Part shown: positions 33,032 through 40,603 of the stretch, piece after piece
Layout of the letters: each line of letters opens with the position of its first letter
Numbering within the stretch: position 1 is the first letter of the stretch
DNA from: Jiella marina
Lineage (GTDB): Bacteria; Pseudomonadota; Alphaproteobacteria; Rhizobiales; Rhizobiaceae
Assembly (NCBI RefSeq): GCF_024359545.1
Contig: NZ_JAKQZG010000005.1
Coordinates: forward strand, 248,001-312,000
Direction of reading: 5' to 3'
Length of the DNA: 64,000 nt
Translations under genes and position numbers: made by a program
The notes under the pieces: generated by a model
Told to the model about the DNA's origin: nothing
Databases searched by the model: none
What the model saw: the letters and a program-made list of their open reading frames with translations, nothing else

Positions 33032-34291
33032 ATGAACGCGGAAGACGGTCCGAAGGAAGCCGATCCGCACGGCCGGCTGGCGGACAACATCGCCTATTTC
33101 GCCCGCGCCTTGCGGCGTGCGGGCCTGAAGGTCGGCCCGGCGGCGACGATCGATGCCATCGAGGCGGTCAAAGCCGCTGGGCTCACCTCTCGCGAAGATT
33201 TCTACTGGACGCTCCATGCGACCCTGGTCACGCGCCGCGAGGACGACGCGGTGTTTGCCGAGGCGTTCCGGCTGTTCTGGCGCTCGCGCGAACTGATCGA
33301 AAAGATGATCGCCATGTTCTCGCCGACGGCACCGCCGCGCGAGAGCGAACCGCGCAAACCGAAAGCCGGCGAGCAGCGCGCAGCCGAAGGGCTCCTCGAG
33401 GGCCAGGAAAAGCGCATGACGAAGCAGGACCGGCCGGTCGTGGAGATCGACGCCAGCCTCACCGTTTCCGGCAAGGAAGTCCTGCGGGCGAAGGATTTCG
33501 CCCAGATGTCGGTTGCCGAGATCGCCGAGGCGAAGCGCGCCATCGCGGCGCTGCGCCTGCCGGACGACGAGGTGAAGACGCGACGTCTGCGCCTCGACCC
33601 GCGTGGGCGCAAGATCGATGCGCGAGCGACGATGCGGGCCTCCATGCGCACCGGCGGTGATCTCCTGCTGCCGCGCTTCGCCTCGCCGCGCACCCAGCAT
33701 CCGCCGGTGGTGGTGATTGCCGACATTTCCGGCTCGATGAGCCAGTACACGCGGGTCTTCCTCCACTTCCTCCACGCGCTGACCGACAAGCGGCGGCGGG
33801 TTCACACCTTTCTCTTCGGCACGCGGCTGACCAATGTCACCCGCCAGATGCGCCGCAAGGACCCGGACGAGGCGCTGGCCGAATGCACCGGCGCTGTCAA
33901 GGATTGGTCGGGCGGGACGCGGATCGCCGAGGCGATCGGCAGCTTCAATCGGGACTGGTCGCGGCGCGTGCTCGGCCAGGGCGCGATCGTCATCCTGATC
34001 ACCGACGGGCTCGAGCGCGATTCCGTCGATGATCTGTCGCGGGAGATGGAGCGGCTGCACAAATCCTGCCGCCGCCTGATCTGGCTCAATCCGCTGCTGC
34101 GCTATGATGGTTTCTCCGCCAAGGCGCGCGGCGTCAGGGCGATGCTGCCGCATGTGGACGAATTCCGCTCCGTTCATTCGCTCGATGCGATGGCGGAGCT
34201 CTGCCAGGCGCTCTCGGCCGGACGCTCCAACACCGCCGCGACCGATCCGCGTCGCTGGATGGACGAACTGGCCGTCAGCGAGGCGGCGTGA
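33032..34291 (+). CDS. VWA domain protein (CoxE-like)
   Basis: A 419-residue protein with a C-terminal von Willebrand A domain. The metal-ion-dependent adhesion site is VVIADISGSMSQYTRV (DxSxS) near residue 232, with further MIDAS parts in WSGGTRIAEAI and ITDGLERD. The N-terminal region contains the CoxE signature blocks GLKVGPAATIDAIEAV, FYWTLHATLVTRREDDAVFAEAFRLFW and ASMRTGGDLLLPRF. CoxE pairs with the MoxR ATPase during CO-dehydrogenase maturation. The start at 33032 lies one base after the MoxR stop; a GTG at 33008 is less likely. A 64-base gap separates it from the XdhC-like genes. Confidence 0.92.
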   Translation: MNAEDGPKEADPHGRLADNIAYFARALRRAGLKVGPAATIDAIEAVKAAGLTSREDFYWTLHATLVTRREDDAVFAEAFRLFWRSRELIEKMIAMFSPTAPPRESEPRKPKAGEQRAAEGLLEGQEKRMTKQDRPVVEIDASLTVSGKEVLRAKDFAQMSVAEIAEAKRAIAALRLPDDEVKTRRLRLDPRGRKIDARATMRASMRTGGDLLLPRFASPRTQHPPVVVIADISGSMSQYTRVFLHFLHALTDKRRRVHTFLFGTRLTNVTRQMRRKDPDEALAECTGAVKDWSGGTRIAEAIGSFNRDWSRRVLGQGAIVILITDGLERDSVDDLSREMERLHKSCRRLIWLNPLLRYDGFSAKARGVRAMLPHVDEFRSVHSLDAMAELCQALSAGRSNTAATDPRRWMDELAVSEAA

Positions 34292-34355
34292 GCCTTGCGG
34301 ATCAGCCTCGGCGGATCGACATGAGGATCAGCGGCGTCATCCGGAGGATGGGATC

Positions 34356-34685
34356 ATGACAGAGACAGGATTCGAGCACGACGTCTTGAAGACGGCCGAG
34401 AACTGGGCGGGCGAGGGGCGTTCGCTGGCGCTCGCCACGGTCATCGAGACCTGGGGATCGGCCCCGCGGCCGACCGGCAGCCATCTTGTCATCGATGCCG
34501 ATGGCAATTTCGAAGGTTCGGTCTCGGGCGGCTGCGTCGAAGGTGCCGTGGTCTCAGAGGCGATCGACGTGATCGAGGCGGGCGAGCCAAAGATCCTGGA
34601 GTTCGGGGTCGCCGACGAGACCGCATGGCGGGTCGGGCTTTCCTGCGGCGGGCGCATCCGGGTCTATGTCGAGAAGGTGAACTGA
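34356..34685 (+). CDS. XdhC/CoxI family protein, N-terminal-domain half (split gene)
   Basis: A 109-residue protein corresponding only to the N-terminal XdhC_CoxI domain. It shows LATVIETWGSAPRPTGSHLVID, then GSVSGGCVEGAVVSEA, and the final GLSCGGRIRVYVEKV, with the conserved SGGCVE and LSCGG cysteines. XdhC proteins bind molybdenum cofactor and insert its sulfurated form into xanthine- or CO-dehydrogenases. The usual C-terminal Rossmann domain is encoded by the next gene, whose ATG overlaps this stop (TGATG). The split into two coupled genes is a natural arrangement seen in CO-dehydrogenase clusters. A GGAGGATGGG site precedes the start. Confidence 0.92.
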   Translation: MTETGFEHDVLKTAENWAGEGRSLALATVIETWGSAPRPTGSHLVIDADGNFEGSVSGGCVEGAVVSEAIDVIEAGEPKILEFGVADETAWRVGLSCGGRIRVYVEKVN

Positions 34686-35401
34686 TGGACCGCGCGCTTC
34701 TCGAAGCTCTCAATGTCGAGCGGGCAGCCCGCCGCGCCGCCCTTGTGGTGACCGAACTTGGTTCGGGAAAGCAGCGGCTGGTGCGCGAGTCCGAGATCGA
34801 GGCGGATCCGCTCGCCGAAGCGCTGATGAAGATCATCCGTTCGGGCAAGTCGGGCGTGGTCGAGGGCGAGACTGGCGAGGTCTTCGTCAACGCCCATCTG
34901 CCGCCGGCGCGCATCGTCGCGATCGGCGCCGTCCATATCAGTCAGGCGCTGGCACCGATGGCGAAGATCGCCGGCTTCGACATCGAGATCATCGACCCGC
35001 GCACGGCCTTCGCCAGTCCGGAGCGATTTCCGGATGTGACGCTGCATGCCGAATGGCCGGACGTGGTCCTGAAGGAGCGGCCCTTCGATCCCTACACGGC
35101 CGTCTGCGTGATTACCCATGACCCGAAGATCGACGACGGACCGCTGATCGAAGCCTTGAAGACCGGGTGCTTCTATATCGGCGCGCTGGGCAGCCGGAAG
35201 ACGCACGCCCGCCGGGTCGAGCGCCTGCAGGCAGCCGGCATCCCGCAATCTGCGATCGATCGGATCGAGGCGCCGATCGGTGCGGATATCGGGGCCGCCA
35301 ATCCCGGCGAGATCGCGGTCGCGATCCTCGCCTCGGTCATCGAGGCGTTTCGCAAGCGCAAGATGTTTGCCGAGCGGCGCGGCGAGACCGAGGCCGCATG
35401 A
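34685..35401 (+). CDS. XdhC Rossmann-domain half
   Basis: A 238-residue protein with the XdhC C-terminal Rossmann domain. Key blocks are ARIVAIGAVHISQALAPMAKIAGFDIEIIDPRTAFASPERFP, then AVCVITHDPKIDDGPLIEAL, and FYIGALGSRKTHARRVERLQAAGI with PIGADIGAANPGEIAVAILASVI. The G-x-G-H-V type nucleotide motif is present as GAVHIS. It complements the preceding 109-residue half to make a full XdhC unit. Both ends overlap neighbours (TGATG and ATGA), so the three genes are tightly coupled. Confidence 0.93.
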   Translation: MDRALLEALNVERAARRAALVVTELGSGKQRLVRESEIEADPLAEALMKIIRSGKSGVVEGETGEVFVNAHLPPARIVAIGAVHISQALAPMAKIAGFDIEIIDPRTAFASPERFPDVTLHAEWPDVVLKERPFDPYTAVCVITHDPKIDDGPLIEALKTGCFYIGALGSRKTHARRVERLQAAGIPQSAIDRIEAPIGADIGAANPGEIAVAILASVIEAFRKRKMFAERRGETEAA

Positions 35402-37020
35402 GGTTCGGTCCCGTCGCGGTGAGCGACGCCGAGGGCGCGCTGCTGGCCCATTCGCAGGCGACGCCGCATGGCAAGATCGCCAAAGGCACGCGGCTCGCCG
35501 CCGACGACATTGCAGCACTGAGCGGAGCCGGCCTCGAAAGCGTCGTCGTGGCGCGTCTCGACCCGGGCGACATGACCGAAGACGAGGCGGCTGCGCGCAT
35601 CGGCGCGGCGCTCGGCGGCTCGCATATCAATGTTGCTGATGCGGCGACGGGCCGCGTCAACGTCTTCGCCGACGCCGACGGCCTGTTTCTCCCGGATCGC
35701 GACGTGGTCGATGCCGTCAATGCCATCGACCCGTCGATCACGCTGGCAACGCTTGGCGAATACGAGCCTGTCGCGGCAGGGCGGATGATCGCGACGGTCA
35801 AGATCATCCCGCTGGCGGTCGCCGGGGCATCGGTCGAGGCGGTGTTTGCGGTTCTGGCGAAGCGACCGGCTTTCCGGGTCTCTCCCTATCGCGCCATGCG
35901 GGTCGCGCTGATCCAGACCCGGCTTACCGGCACGCGGGCGAAGATGCTCGACAAGACCCGCCGCGTCACCGAGGCGCGGCTCGCGGCCTCTAGCTCCAGC
36001 ATTGTCATCGAGGATTGCTGCGACCATGACGCGGCCGAACTGGCCGAAGCTCTCCAACGGACAGGGGACGCCGATCTGGTCCTTGTCTTCGGCGCTTCCG
36101 CCGTGATCGACGCCGAGGACGTGATTCCAGCTGCGATCCGTCAGGCGGGCGGCGATGTCGACTACCTTGGGATGCCCGTCGATCCCGGCAATCTGCTGCT
36201 TCTCGGACAGATCGAGGGACGTTCGGTGCTCGGCGCGCCGGGCTGCGCCCGCAGCCCGAAAGAAAACGGCTTCGACTGGGTTCTCAACCGCTTGCTGGCC
36301 GATCTTCCGGTGACGGGTAAAGACATTCGGAAGATGGGCGTCGGCGGTCTATTGATGGAGATCGCCTCGCGTCCGCAGCCGCGCGAGGCCGACGGCGACG
36401 ACGCGGCCGATACGGGCGACCCCATCGTTGATATTGTCGTCCTCGCCGCCGGCCGGTCGAGCCGCATGGGCGGGCCGAACAAGCTGCTTGCGACCTTTGA
36501 AGGCGTGCCCCTGATCCGCCGTTCGGTGGAAACGGCGCTTGCGGCGAGGAATGCCGAGACCGTCCGCGTGGTCGTCGGCCACATGAAGGACGAGATCGTC
36601 GCTGCGCTCGAAGGGCTCGCCGTCGAGATCGTTGAAAACCCGCTTTTCGCTGATGGTCTCTCCACTTCGCTCAAGGCCGGCTTTGCGGCCTCGGAACAAG
36701 CCGACGGCGTGCTCGTCATGCTGGCTGACCAGCCGCTTCTCACGCCTCAGGACCTCGACCGTCTGATCGCGGCCTTCACGGGCGAGGGGCGTGGCGCGAT
36801 CGTCGCCGCGGCCGATCGCGGCAAGCGGCGTAATCCCGTCATTCTCTCGACCGGGTTTGCCCCGGCGATTCACGCCTTGGTCGGCGATGTCGGAGCCGCC
36901 CGCATCATCGCGGCCCATCCCGACGCGCTGACCGAGATCGATATCGGCGTGGCCGCTAGCACCGACGTCGATACGCCCGAGGCCCTGGAGGCGGCTGGCG
37001 GCAAGGCGGGGCAGGACTGA
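35398..37020 (+). CDS. MoeA-like / MocA (MobA-like) fusion: molybdenum cofactor cytidylyltransferase
   Basis: A 540-residue two-domain protein. The N-terminal part (about 1-340) is a MoCF-biosynthesis/molybdopterin-binding domain, with VRVALIQTRLTGTRAKMLDKTRRVTEARL and LVFGASAVIDAEDVIPAAIRQAGG. The C-terminal part (about 345-535) is an NTP-transferase with VLAAGRSSRMGGPNKLLATFEGVPLIRRSVE and DGVLVMLADQPLLT. The second part is the MocA/MobA-like fold that adds CMP to molybdopterin, the cofactor form used by xanthine/CO dehydrogenases. It starts with ATG in an ATGA overlap with the XdhC half. This supports a molybdopterin-cytosine-dinucleotide pathway. Confidence 0.92.
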   Translation: MRFGPVAVSDAEGALLAHSQATPHGKIAKGTRLAADDIAALSGAGLESVVVARLDPGDMTEDEAAARIGAALGGSHINVADAATGRVNVFADADGLFLPDRDVVDAVNAIDPSITLATLGEYEPVAAGRMIATVKIIPLAVAGASVEAVFAVLAKRPAFRVSPYRAMRVALIQTRLTGTRAKMLDKTRRVTEARLAASSSSIVIEDCCDHDAAELAEALQRTGDADLVLVFGASAVIDAEDVIPAAIRQAGGDVDYLGMPVDPGNLLLLGQIEGRSVLGAPGCARSPKENGFDWVLNRLLADLPVTGKDIRKMGVGGLLMEIASRPQPREADGDDAADTGDPIVDIVVLAAGRSSRMGGPNKLLATFEGVPLIRRSVETALAARNAETVRVVVGHMKDEIVAALEGLAVEIVENPLFADGLSTSLKAGFAASEQADGVLVMLADQPLLTPQDLDRLIAAFTGEGRGAIVAAADRGKRRNPVILSTGFAPAIHALVGDVGAARIIAAHPDALTEIDIGVAASTDVDTPEALEAAGGKAGQD

Positions 37021-37170
37021 TCTTCCCTGGGGACCACTCGCGCGAATGTTTTTGCGAGCCTTGGAGGGCGTATGGAACGCTCGGCCCGTTTCCGGCCTTG
37101 TCCCGCTGGGGTTCGGTCGCGGAAGGCTGGACGTCCTGGCAAGAAACTCTGAACGAAATGGACTGCCCGC

Positions 37171-37800
37171 ATGGACACTTTCGTCCGCACGATGATGGAA
37201 AACTTCGGCGTTTTCGGCATCGGCTTTCTGATGTTTCTGGAGAACATCTTTCCGCCCATGCCCTCCGAACTGATCATGCCTCTGGCCGGCTATCAGTCGG
37301 CCCAGGGGCAGATGTCGCTCTTCGCGGTGATCGCGTCAGGGACCGTCGGATCCCTTTTGGGGGTGATCCCGTGGTACTATGCGGGCCATTATCTTGGAAA
37401 ACGCCGCATGAAGCGTCTGGCGAGCCGGCACGGCCGCTGGCTGACGCTCTCCCCGGATGATGTCGAGAAGGCCGACGCCTGGTTTCGCCGGCGCGGTCCG
37501 ATGGCGGTCTTGTTCGGCCGCCTCGTGCCGACGGTGCGCACGCTGATTTCGGTCCCGGCAGGCATCGCCCACATGCCCATGACCACCTTCGTGGTCTATT
37601 CTGCCATCGGGGCCGCGATCTGGACCGCCTTCCTGACCGTCGTTGGCTATCTCCTCGGGCAGCAATACGATCTCATCTCCGACTATGTCGGCCCGGTGTC
37701 GAACGCCGTCATCATCCTCATCGTCCTCTACTACATCTACCGCGTCGTCACCTTCGATGGCGACCGGAATCAGGAGGGCGACGCGCGGGAGCAGGAATAG
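37171..37800 (+). CDS. DedA family membrane protein
   Basis: A 209-residue DedA/VTT-family inner-membrane protein. The N-terminal FLMFLENIFPPMPSELIMPLAGY carries the family acidic residue and FPPxPSE motif. GTVGSLLGVIPWYYAGHYLG and the RRRGPMAVLFGRLVPTVRTLISVPAGIAHMP block, with the conserved F/GRxxPxxRxxxxxPAG, follow. DedA proteins are polyprenyl-phosphate or lipid transporters needed for envelope integrity. A charged tail (DRNQEGDAREQE) ends the protein. Expression appears independent of the molybdenum genes (150-base gap). Confidence 0.94.
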   Translation: MDTFVRTMMENFGVFGIGFLMFLENIFPPMPSELIMPLAGYQSAQGQMSLFAVIASGTVGSLLGVIPWYYAGHYLGKRRMKRLASRHGRWLTLSPDDVEKADAWFRRRGPMAVLFGRLVPTVRTLISVPAGIAHMPMTTFVVYSAIGAAIWTAFLTVVGYLLGQQYDLISDYVGPVSNAVIILIVLYYIYRVVTFDGDRNQEGDAREQE

Positions 37801-37820
37801 GGAGGAAGGGCCTGGCCCCG

Positions 37821-37840
37821 GGGTCCGCGCCGCCGGACCC
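37821..37840. terminator. GC hairpin after dedA-like gene
   Basis: GGGTCCG and CGGACCC form a 7-bp stem with a CGCCGC loop, 21 bases after the DedA-type stop. No T-run follows, so it is only a possible terminator or mRNA-end hairpin. Confidence 0.3.
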
Positions 37841-37919
37841 GGAGCGGGCAGGCATTTTCCGGGTTGCCTGGCATCCGCCGGCGAGCGACAAGCTTGGGGC
37901 GACAACCAAGAGGCGCCCG

Positions 37920-38531
37920 ATGAGCCAGACGACCCTGCCGGTCTTTCAGGGACCCGTGATTCACAGAGCGAGGCGGCTGGAGGGCCGGCTTGCCGGTCTC
38001 TTTCGCACGACGGACGAGGGCTTTCAGACAAGCCCCGTCGAACGCCTCGAATTGTCTTTCGGCGGGATTCCGGGTGATCGCCATGGCGGCACCACGCGCC
38101 TGAGCGGTGGACGCGAGCCTTGGTATGCCCGCGGCACTGAAATGCGCAACGAGCGCCAGCTCTCGATCCTTGCGCCAGACGAACTGGCCGCCGTCGCTGC
38201 GGATATGGGAATTGCCGAACTGCGGCCCGAATGGATCGGCGGCAATCTTCTGGTCGAGGGCATCCCGCAGCTTTCCTTCTTGCCGCCACGGACGCTTCTG
38301 TTCTTCGAGCGCGGCGTGACGATCAAGATCGATGGCGACAATGCACCCTGCCGCTTCGCCGGCAAGGCGGTCGCAGAGCATGCCGGCGGCGGCGTCGACA
38401 CGGAGCTTGGCTTCGTCGCAGCCGCGAAACGCCGCCGCGGTCTGGTCGGCTGGGTGGAAAAGCGCGGAACGGTCACGATTGGGGAGCGTTTCGAGGCACG
38501 TATTCCGGAACAATGGATCTATCCCGGCTGA
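37920..38531 (+). CDS. MOSC domain protein
   Basis: A 203-residue protein with the MOSC (molybdenum cofactor sulfurase C-terminal) fold. Visible are GGIPGDRHGGTTRLSGGREPWYARGTEMRNERQLSIL, LRPEWIGGNLLVEGIP and GDNAPCRFAGKAVAEH, with the conserved cysteine in the last block that binds sulfur in this family. MOSC proteins are linked to sulfur transfer or detoxification of N-hydroxylated compounds, and often use molybdenum cofactor. Its position close to the XdhC/MocA genes fits a shared cofactor theme, but it is separated by DedA. Confidence 0.9.
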   Translation: MSQTTLPVFQGPVIHRARRLEGRLAGLFRTTDEGFQTSPVERLELSFGGIPGDRHGGTTRLSGGREPWYARGTEMRNERQLSILAPDELAAVAADMGIAELRPEWIGGNLLVEGIPQLSFLPPRTLLFFERGVTIKIDGDNAPCRFAGKAVAEHAGGGVDTELGFVAAAKRRRGLVGWVEKRGTVTIGERFEARIPEQWIYPG

Positions 38532-38649
38532 CGCAGGGCCACGCCTGGAACGGGGCGGCTCCCCGTAGCGGGAAGGGGAGGCGGCCCTGACATTTGGCGA
38601 GCGACTGTCTTCCCTCTGGCGCGAGGTCTTCACCCTCTCGGGCGACCCC

Positions 38650-39582
38650 ATGCCATGGCGCGCCGTGGGGGCGACGCTTCTCGCCGTGGCCTTGCCGCCG
38701 GTCGTTTGCGGCGTGTTCTTCGGGCGCGAAGCGGTGGTCGCGCTGATCGCCGCCATGTCCGCCTACCTGGCCTCGAAAGATGTACGCAGCGGCGCGGCCG
38801 GCCTGATCGTCTTTTCGACGGGCCTCGCCGGCTTCGTCTGCCTCGGTGCGCGGGAGATGACGCTTCTCGTCACGCCCATGGTCGCGCTGGCGGCGGCCAC
38901 TGCCGGCCATTACGGGTATGCCCGGCCGGTCATTCGCGGCCTGATCTTCTGGACGATCTTCACGAGTTCGCTTCTGCCAGCCGACCGGCCCGAAGCGCTT
39001 TTCGTCGTCTACTGCCTCTCGATGATCTGGAGCCTCGCCGTCACCCGGTTCGCGGGCCTTTCGGCTTCCATGCCGCCGGAAGAGAAGGAAACCACCCGCT
39101 ATGCCGCCGTGTTCGGCGTCGTCTTCGCAACGGGGCTGACGGCGGCGGTTTATGTGGGTCAGCATTATTTCGGCCGCCACGGCTTCTGGTTTCCGCTGAC
39201 CTTCGTGGCGCTGTGCCTCCCGCCCCATGGCGCGCTGTTCTCGCGAACCTTTCAGCGCGGGATCGGCACGGTCGCCGGCACGCTGCTCCTGTTCGGTCTC
39301 GGGATCGCGGTGCCCGATCCATGGTGGACCGTCCCCATCGGCGTTCTCGCCCTGCCGATCGGCTTTCGCATCTTGCCGATGAGCTATACCGGTTTCATCA
39401 CCTGTCTGACGGTGGCGGTGCTGGCCTTCCTCAACATGGCGTCCGACATCGACACGCTGGCCTTCGAGCGTCTGGGAACGATGGCCGCCGCGGCGGCAAT
39501 GACCGTCGGGCTGGCGGGGTTGGGCGCGCTGGCTCTCTACCTCATCGAGCCACGGGCCCTGCGTTCGCTGCAACGGGGGTAG
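38650..39582 (+). CDS. FUSC-type membrane protein
   Basis: A 310-residue integral membrane protein with about ten hydrophobic segments, resembling DUF2955/FUSC-type proteins linked to aromatic acid or fusaric acid efflux. It begins at ATG 38650 (MPWRAVGATLLAVALPPVVCGVFFG). The same frame stays open upstream to CTG 38587, with GGGGAGG six bases before it. The extra residues (TFGERLSSLWREVFTLSGDP) look like a coherent amphipathic N terminus, so translation may begin at this rare codon. The MPPEEKET cytoplasmic loop near residue 138 separates two helical bundles. No soluble efflux partner gene is adjacent. Confidence 0.75.
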   Translation: MPWRAVGATLLAVALPPVVCGVFFGREAVVALIAAMSAYLASKDVRSGAAGLIVFSTGLAGFVCLGAREMTLLVTPMVALAAATAGHYGYARPVIRGLIFWTIFTSSLLPADRPEALFVVYCLSMIWSLAVTRFAGLSASMPPEEKETTRYAAVFGVVFATGLTAAVYVGQHYFGRHGFWFPLTFVALCLPPHGALFSRTFQRGIGTVAGTLLLFGLGIAVPDPWWTVPIGVLALPIGFRILPMSYTGFITCLTVAVLAFLNMASDIDTLAFERLGTMAAAAAMTVGLAGLGALALYLIEPRALRSLQRG

Positions 39583-39584
39583 GA

Positions 39585-39926
39585 TTAGCGCTCGCCCCGA
39601 TCCGTGGTGCTTTCGAGACCTTCGTCTTCGGCTTCCGGATCGACGTGGCGTGTCGCGCCCCAGCGATCGAGCACCGCGTTTATGTCGTCCGCGACGAAGA
39701 AGCGGGCCGCATCGCGGTCGTAGCCGTCGTCGAGCAACACGTCGTAATCCGTATGGACATGGCGGATATAGGCAACGGCGGCGAGCCACAGGGCGTTTTC
39801 CGGCGTCAGGCTGCGCATGTGCTTGGCACGCGCCGCCTCCCGGATCGCTTCGGCGTCGATGAAGGGTGCACGGGGGATCGTCGCCGTCAGGGCCCGAGCA
39901 ATGCGCTTCTGCCGTTCGGTCGCCAT
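39585..39926 (-). CDS. DUF2293 domain protein
   Basis: A 113-residue basic protein of the DUF2293 family. It contains RQKRIARALTATIPRAPFIDAEAIREAARAKHMRSL and TPENALWLAAVAYIRHVHTDYDVLLDDGYDRDAARFFVADDINAVLDRWG, the typical core of this helical domain. It has no signal peptide and no known function. The start at 39926 (MATERQ) is chosen because an ATG with the family N terminus lies there; the upstream frame is shadow. It converges with the FUSC-type gene, whose stop lies 2 bases away. Confidence 0.87.
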   Translation of the reverse strand: MATERQKRIARALTATIPRAPFIDAEAIREAARAKHMRSLTPENALWLAAVAYIRHVHTDYDVLLDDGYDRDAARFFVADDINAVLDRWGATRHVDPEAEDEGLESTTDRGER

Positions 39927-39936
39927 CAGGCCGTCC

Positions 39937-40425
39937 TCAATTCTCGTGCGGCATATCGACGGAGGCATAATAGGGCTTGATGTCGAGAAGCGGCGTGTTG
40001 TCCAGCACATCGACGGCGTCGAGCTTCACGTGCCCGGCGGCGATATCGATCTCCTCGATCCGCGCGAGATGCATGCCGATCGGATTGGGCCGCACAGGTG
40101 AGCGCAGCGAAAACGTGCCGCGCGGCTCGTCGAGATGCCGCGGCTTCTGAAGAGCGAGATCGCGCTCCGCCCGGTCCAGCCAGGTCAGGCAGAAGACGTG
40201 GTCGCCGACCTTGAGACCTTGCAAGGCAGGCCGGAACCGCGGGGCGATTTCAAGGCTTCCGGTCGCTTTCACCTCGCGTGCAGCACGCCGGTTCTTGGCG
40301 CATCCCTCACGCGTCACGAAAGGCGAGCGGACGCGGCCAATGAACACCAGGCCTGCGTCGTCATAGCGGGGGGCGGGACCGCTGAATGCCTGCTCTCCCG
40401 GTCTGGTGGCGGTTCGTTCGGACAT
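39937..40425 (-). CDS. TrmO (TsaA/YaeB-like) tRNA N6-methyltransferase
   Basis: A 162-residue protein with the UPF0066/TsaA beta-barrel. Blocks are GLVFIGRVRSPFVTREGCAKNRRAAREV, LQGLKVGDHVFCLTWLDRAERDLALQ and GTFSLRSPVRPNPIGMHLARI, ending in DVLDNTPLLDIKPYYA. The last block, with its RPNPIG and LDxKPY motifs, identifies the family. TrmO uses SAM to methylate the N6 of t6A37 in tRNA-Thr. The start at 40425 has an upstream alternative (MKEDL) that adds five residues. It forms a short operon with the DUF2293 gene. Confidence 0.9.
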   Translation of the reverse strand: MSERTATRPGEQAFSGPAPRYDDAGLVFIGRVRSPFVTREGCAKNRRAAREVKATGSLEIAPRFRPALQGLKVGDHVFCLTWLDRAERDLALQKPRHLDEPRGTFSLRSPVRPNPIGMHLARIEEIDIAAGHVKLDAVDVLDNTPLLDIKPYYASVDMPHEN

Positions 40426-40566
40426 GAGGTCTTCTTTCATCGGCAGTTGCTGGTTCGGAGGTCTGGAGTGAGCCGGGTCGATATTCGGCTTGCCCTGGCC
40501 GGTCGGCGCGAGCCGAAAAAACGCCCTTCGGCCCCAAAAGAGGGGCTTGCTCGCTTCGCCGTTTCC

Positions 40567-40586
40567 ATATAAACATATGTTTATAT
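40567..40586. promoter_or_regulatory. Perfect 20-bp palindrome, likely ArsR-type operator
   Basis: ATATAAACATATGTTTATAT is a perfect palindrome of 20 bases, in an otherwise GC-rich chromosome. It lies 17 bases upstream of the ATG used for the ArsR-methyltransferase regulator, and on the other side 141 bases from the trmO start. AT-rich palindromes of this kind are the classical targets of ArsR-family dimers. The site probably gives autoregulation and control of metF. Confidence 0.75.
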
Positions 40587-40603
40587 CGTGATTGAGTGTG
40601 GTG

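Noticed and set aside
31522-33090. Long minus-strand open frame opposite the flavin reductase and MoxR genes
   Set aside because: Its residues do not match any family, while the plus strand carries clear flavin reductase and AAA ATPase motifs.
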